Below, piece by piece: positions 14,786 to 17,847 of a stretch of 17,847 nucleotides of DNA. Source of the DNA: SIG575 sp045595725 (GTDB lineage: Bacteria; Bacillota; Clostridia; Oscillospirales; Acutalibacteraceae); contig JAZOAY010000009.1 in the NCBI GenBank assembly GCA_045595725.1, forward strand, positions 1-17,847. The letters run 5' to 3'. A program made the translations under genes and the position numbers. The number at the start of each line of letters is the position of its first letter. Position 1 is the first letter of the stretch. Under the pieces are notes generated by a model. The model was not told where the DNA came from. It made no database searches and saw only the letters and a program-made list of their open reading frames with translations.

Positions 14786-14849
14786 TGCTCATCCCCCCTT
14801 TCTGCTGAAGGTTAAGCTGGATTTTTTGTGTGAATTTTTTTGTTTTCAT
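14775..14849 (-). CDS. Putative 24-aa overlapping leader ORF
   Basis: MKTKKFTQKIQLNLQQKGG plus five more residues, ending in TAA 11 bases inside the Cys-rich gene. A good GAAAGGA site lies 9 bases before its ATG. The ribosome binding site of the Cys-rich gene (AAGGGGGG) is within this ORF, so translating it would open or occupy that site. It is highly basic. It may be a real microprotein or a coupling leader; sequence alone cannot decide. Confidence 0.4.
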   Translation of the reverse strand: MKTKKFTQKIQLNLQQKGGMSNER

Positions 14850-14945
14850 AAAAATTTGTCCTTTCTTTAAAATAAAATTTTTCTGTACAAGAGGGTTGTC
14901 CGGGAGGGAGGCATCTGTAACACCTCACTCTCCGTCGTAAAAAGT

Positions 14946-16409
14946 CTATTCTCTCTTATACGGAATGATAGATTTATCAACGTTTAAGAGGTTATTTTTG
15001 AAAAACAACACATCATTAATGAAACAAACAAAAGAAACACATATAAAGAAGGTTTCTTTATTACATTTCTTCTTTATAAATTTTTTTGATTTGTCTTTGT
15101 CTGTGTTATCTTTTTCTATATGAAATGTTTTGTCATAACATAAATAACAATCATTATTGTTGTATAACAATGGCTGGTAACAGATTTGATTTTCACTATT
15201 TACAAACACATAAAAAGCAGGTGAACCTGCTGCATATTCAGGAACAGATTGCCATGAATAAACAACCTTTTTCCGTTTTGGTGTGACAACTGAAAAGTTA
15301 TCATCTTCTCCTGTACAAGGTAACTCATCATCACAACAAAAGACATAGTCCCAATCTTTATGTAGCAATATGTTGTCGAGAAAATTAATTTTCCTGTCAA
15401 GCTGTGTGTACAGAACAGATATTTTCAGCTCGTCACAGAGTTCAAGACAATTAGCATAAAGATCTCTGTTTTTCTTGCGTGCCTTATATGCACCGATTCT
15501 GTTTATCCTTGAAAGGAATTTTATTATTTCTTCCGTGCTTGGTATTAGGTATCTCGGATAATCATTTTTCTTGCGCTCCTTGTCAGCAAGATACTCCTTC
15601 TTTCTTGCTTCGAGATACGGTTTTATAAGATCCCAGTACTCTTTTCTCGGCAAGAAATCAAGATTCAGTCTTCTTGCTTTCAGAAGGTTTGCAAATGATT
15701 TGTTTTTATCCTTTTCAAAGCGTTCATATATTGAGCCGAAATCCTTATACTCTTCACGTGGCTTAATACATCGGATTTCCAATCGCCATATGTTGTCGCG
15801 TATTTTCTTGCCATGCTTTTCTGATTCAACCGTCTTGTTATAAAGTACAATCACTTCACTTGGTGTGGAAAAATAAAATGAAGTTGGAAAATCGCCATTG
15901 CCCTTTCCGAGTTTGCCCGGCTCATGTTTTGAAAAAGCCAGTTTTTTGAACAACCTAAACTTTTCCTCACCTTCTTCTTCCGACTCAGCAGCGTAGCATA
16001 AACTATGCTCTATATGACGGATACCAAAATTCCGATAAGTAATGTCTCTTATATCGGTAAGCATTATGTAATTATCCGCGAGTTTATTTGCCACCAGCTC
16101 ATACAACTTTTTACGGTCTTGTGCCAGCACACCAAAAACATTATTATAGTAAAGTGCATTTGATGGTGTAAGCTCCAGATCAATATCTCCGGTTTTCGGG
16201 TTTATTCCCTTCTGACCCTTGTATGCATAAAAGCGTACATACAATGTGGCCCCCGGTATTTCGATTTCTTTGCTGAACGAATTATATTTTTTATCATATT
16301 CCCAATGCCGGTCTATAAAAACATACGCTTTATGACGGGCAACAATTTTGTCAACCAGGATTTCACTGTCAAGTTTTCTGATTTTATTGACACTCATATT
16401 TCTCGGCAT
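14946..16409 (-). CDS. Putative rolling-circle replication initiator or relaxase-like protein
   Basis: A 487-aa protein of the mobile element. The middle resembles Rep_trans or phage gene II/X-type replication proteins. Numbered from the upstream GTG (subtract 6 for the chosen start), it has RHIEHSLCY (137-145), TSFYFSTPSEVIVLYNKTVE (182-201) and WRLEIRCIKPRE (214-225), the usual succession of a strand, a basic YNK-x-E strand and an LRxEhR strand. A Lys/Arg-rich helical part follows (about 240-320). The C-terminus carries a hydrophobic run, FFICVSFVCFINDVLFF (460-476). Catalytic tyrosines cannot be assigned by eye. The frame opens at a GTG at 16427, but GGAAAGGAAG precedes the ATG at 16409 with 6-base spacing. 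It is divergent from the XRE repressor, as expected for a repressor-controlled operon. Confidence 0.5.
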   Translation of the reverse strand: MPRNMSVNKIRKLDSEILVDKIVARHKAYVFIDRHWEYDKKYNSFSKEIEIPGATLYVRFYAYKGQKGINPKTGDIDLELTPSNALYYNNVFGVLAQDRKKLYELVANKLADNYIMLTDIRDITYRNFGIRHIEHSLCYAAESEEEGEEKFRLFKKLAFSKHEPGKLGKGNGDFPTSFYFSTPSEVIVLYNKTVESEKHGKKIRDNIWRLEIRCIKPREEYKDFGSIYERFEKDKNKSFANLLKARRLNLDFLPRKEYWDLIKPYLEARKKEYLADKERKKNDYPRYLIPSTEEIIKFLSRINRIGAYKARKKNRDLYANCLELCDELKISVLYTQLDRKINFLDNILLHKDWDYVFCCDDELPCTGEDDNFSVVTPKRKKVVYSWQSVPEYAAGSPAFYVFVNSENQICYQPLLYNNNDCYLCYDKTFHIEKDNTDKDKSKKFIKKKCNKETFFICVSFVCFINDVLFFKNNLLNVDKSIIPYKRE

Positions 16410-16427
16410 CTGATACTTCCTTTCCAC

Positions 16428-16668
16428 GCTTTTTAAACAAAATTTTTCGCGTTTTTTAAAAGCAATTAAATGTCTTCTGAGAAACTATGTCAGAGATTTT
16501 CTGCTGTTCATTTTTCTGAATAGGAAAAATGCATAAAATACACATTTTATTAACATTTTTGTGATAAAATTTACTTATGTCGTCAAAAATTAACATTTTA
16601 CAGTTGTTTTTCATCAAAAAAGCAACTGAACCGACAAATTTCAACTTTTAAGTAAGGGATGTGCAATA
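16428..16668. promoter_or_regulatory. Divergent control region between rep and the XRE repressor
   Basis: This very AT-rich gap has an 11-bp direct repeat, ATTAACATTTT, at 16549-16559 and 16589-16599, spaced 40 bp. A further ACATTTT at 16542 is in phase with the first. Next to the second lies a palindrome, CAGTTG (16601-16606) and CAACTG (16623-16628), extended by T/A runs with one bulged G. These are good candidate operators for the adjacent XRE protein. I could not assign an unambiguous -35/-10 pair on either strand. Confidence 0.5.
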
Positions 16669-17424
16669 ATGGTGGAAAAAACTACAACAATGCAGGAACG
16701 CTTAAAAAAGCTGAGGAAAGAAAAAGACTGGACACTTGCACAAATGGGAGATGCTATAGGAGCATCACGTCAGACAGTAAGTAATTTTGAACACGGGAAA
16801 CGAATACCCAACATAAGCCAGATAATCAAAATATCAAATATATTCGATGTCACAACCGACTATATTCTCGGTCTTTCTGAAGAGCGCAAAGCTGATGCGT
16901 TTGAAAAGGAATGTATACACGCAGGTCTTTCAAAAGAAACCCTGGAATATCTGCATAAGATGAAAGTAGAAAAATCAGAATATATTTTCAGTAAGCGAAA
17001 GCAAAAAATTCTTGAAAGTAAATTTAACGTTTTAAACACTATTATTAAAACAGCTGAACTGGATGACGTTCTCGTTGAATATTATTTATTCACTGAAATG
17101 AAAAAGAACTTTTTGAAAAGTTACGACGAGGCAATAAAAAAATGTAATTACTTCTTTGATCACTCCTCTAAGAATAAAAAAGAATATTACGAACTAAAAA
17201 AGCACATGGAAGAACAGGCAAAATCTTTGTCAACACTCCGTGGACAATATCACCTTGTAATGGTCAGCTTCAGTGATTTTGTCATGTCTCAGCCGAATAA
17301 TACGAAAAATCTCTCACAACTTACAGCTGAGTTTGATGAGTTATTCCAACGTGTCCGTAGCTATGAAAAAAAATATAAAAATCCCGGAGCATGGTTTGAT
17401 GAAACCACACTCCAGGATATATAA
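16669..17424 (+). CDS. XRE-family transcriptional repressor of the element
   Basis: A 251-aa protein. Residues 9-70 form a Cro/CI-type HTH: RLKKLRKEKDWTLAQMGDAI, then GASRQTVSNFEHGKRIPN, then the helix that ends DVTTDYILGLSEE. The remaining 180 residues are charged and helical, rich in Lys and Glu. They match no domain I recognise and contain no S24 peptidase or ImmA-type motif. AAGGGATG precedes the ATG. It is the only plus-strand gene in the element part of the window, divergent from rep, so it probably maintains quiescence by repressing the rep-xis-int operon and its own promoter. A terminator follows. Confidence 0.85.
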   Translation: MVEKTTTMQERLKKLRKEKDWTLAQMGDAIGASRQTVSNFEHGKRIPNISQIIKISNIFDVTTDYILGLSEERKADAFEKECIHAGLSKETLEYLHKMKVEKSEYIFSKRKQKILESKFNVLNTIIKTAELDDVLVEYYLFTEMKKNFLKSYDEAIKKCNYFFDHSSKNKKEYYELKKHMEEQAKSLSTLRGQYHLVMVSFSDFVMSQPNNTKNLSQLTAEFDELFQRVRSYEKKYKNPGAWFDETTLQDI

Positions 17425-17445
17425 AAACAAAACAATAATTGGTAG

Positions 17446-17486
17446 AATTGGCTCGTGGGGAACCTGCGAGTCGATTTTTTATTTTA
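17446..17486 (+). terminator. Terminator after the XRE gene
   Basis: A 10-bp stem, AATTGGCTCG (17446-17455) with CGAGTCGATT (17467-17476), including two G-U pairs, is followed by TTTTATTTT. It lies 22 bp past the XRE stop and between two convergent genes. Confidence 0.8.
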
Positions 17487-17847
17487 AAACACTATCGCAT
17501 CTTCCGTGTAAAGAACTACCTGTCCGAGGATTTTAATTTTATCCTCATAAATTTTAGGCCAATAAAACGGCGGATAGTTTTTATTGGCGAATGAAAATTT
17601 TATGGCACTAAGTTCGTCCCAATTTTGCGTCCACGCAAGCATGATGTTACCATCTATTTCGATAGCCATTAACCCATTAAGTTCTTTCTTCGTTTTATCC
17701 ACAGGGAAAATATCACCTTTCTGATAACCGTAGTTATCGAAAGATTTGTCACGTAAAATTACCTCTGTGTATCTTTCGTTTGTTCTGAGACCGGGATCTT
17801 CATCAAGTTCCAGAAGATACTCCGCTTTATCATACTCAGACAATGTT
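17484..17847 (-). CDS. LexA/S24-fold protein, 5' end cut by window edge
   Basis: The visible 120 or so residues match the C-terminal half of LexA/CI-like S24 proteins. KSFDNYGYQKGDIFPVD corresponds to the catalytic-serine region, GLMAIEIDGNIMLAW to the strand pair that normally holds the lysine, and ILGQVVLYTEDAIVF to the terminal GxVxxx strand. The serine is kept, but the lysine position reads Leu-Ala-Trp, so self-cleavage looks unlikely. The frame continues open to the window edge. A TTG at 17843 could serve as a start but has no visible ribosome binding site within the window, so an N-terminal HTH domain probably lies outside. It converges with the XRE gene. Confidence 0.6.
   Translation of the reverse strand, partial: TLSEYDKAEYLLELDEDPGLRTNERYTEVILRDKSFDNYGYQKGDIFPVDKTKKELNGLMAIEIDGNIMLAWTQNWDELSAIKFSFANKNYPPFYWPKIYEDKIKILGQVVLYTEDAIVF

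Larger units (their letters stand above)
12691..17847. mobile_element. Integrative element inserted at tRNA-Pro, right end outside the window
   Basis: From the tRNA 3' end onward the content changes to int, an excisionase-like gene, small ORFs, a Rep/relaxase-like gene, an XRE repressor and an S24-fold protein. This is the recombination-replication-regulation set of small ICEs, IMEs or prophages. The closest general analogy is the ICEBs1/Tn916 style, where int and xis accompany a Rep_trans-type protein. No conjugation, capsid or secretion genes are visible. I found no second copy of the tRNA 3' end, so attR and the cargo lie beyond the right edge. Confidence 0.8.

Noticed and set aside
14867..14914. 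15-codon minus-strand ORF MPPSRTTLLYRKILF after rep
   Set aside because: It has a GAGGTG site but is too short, and nothing else supports coding. It could be chance.
16456..16644. 62-codon minus-strand ORF in the rep/XRE gap
   Set aside because: It starts at a TTG without a ribosome binding site and overlaps the operator-like repeats. Composition looks random for AT-rich DNA.
17425..17483. Possible attR of the element between the XRE and S24 genes
   Set aside because: No match to the tRNA 3' end is present. The inverted repeat there is a terminator.
1..17847. CRISPR arrays, toxin-antitoxin pairs, restriction or retron systems
   Set aside because: No regularly spaced repeats, reverse transcriptase, nuclease or methylase ORF was found. 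PrmA is the only methyltransferase seen and is a housekeeping enzyme.

Overview
The window looks like a piece of a low-to-medium GC Firmicutes chromosome, most likely class Clostridia and perhaps Oscillospirales/Ruminococcaceae. This rests on the dnaX-ybaB-recR order, the clustered pgk-tpiA-gpmI glycolytic genes, AGGAGG-type ribosome binding sites, short hairpin intergenic repeats, and the style of the mobile genes at the right end. No database search was possible, so the family-level placement is inference.

Positions 1-2949 (minus strand) hold a DNA maintenance block: the small SRP RNA gene with its own strong promoter, dnaX, ybaB/ebfC and the 5' part of recR, which the left window edge cuts off. 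Positions 2993-7641 (minus) hold a Cof-type HAD phosphatase downstream of pgk, tpiA and gpmI (lower glycolysis). Divergent from pgk, across a 640-bp non-coding gap, is the plus-strand pair serC-serA. The first serine-biosynthesis enzyme (SerA) and glycolytic phosphoglycerate mutase both consume the 3-phosphoglycerate that Pgk makes, so the locus sits on both sides of that branch point. The gap contains a 277-bp hairpin-rich sequence with 10-bp terminal inverted repeats. Convergent with serA come prmA and an OB-fold/HD-domain 3'-5' exoribonuclease of the YhaM type (minus, 10552-12457).

At 12615-12690 a tRNA-Pro(GGG) with a consensus promoter marks the junction with a mobile region that runs to the right window edge: a tyrosine integrase facing the tRNA, an excisionase-like small protein, a Cys-rich small protein with an overlapping 24-aa ORF, a large protein resembling rolling-circle replication initiators or relaxases, a divergent XRE repressor, and a partial LexA/S24-fold protein that appears to lack its catalytic lysine. 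This reads as an integrative element (IME, small ICE or prophage-like) inserted at the 3' end of the tRNA gene. Its right end lies outside the window. The most interesting unexplained items are the Rep-like protein and its 3' alternative hairpins, a 93-bp nested inverted repeat before the excisionase gene, helically phased repeats beside the putative attL, and the 277-bp element between pgk and serC.
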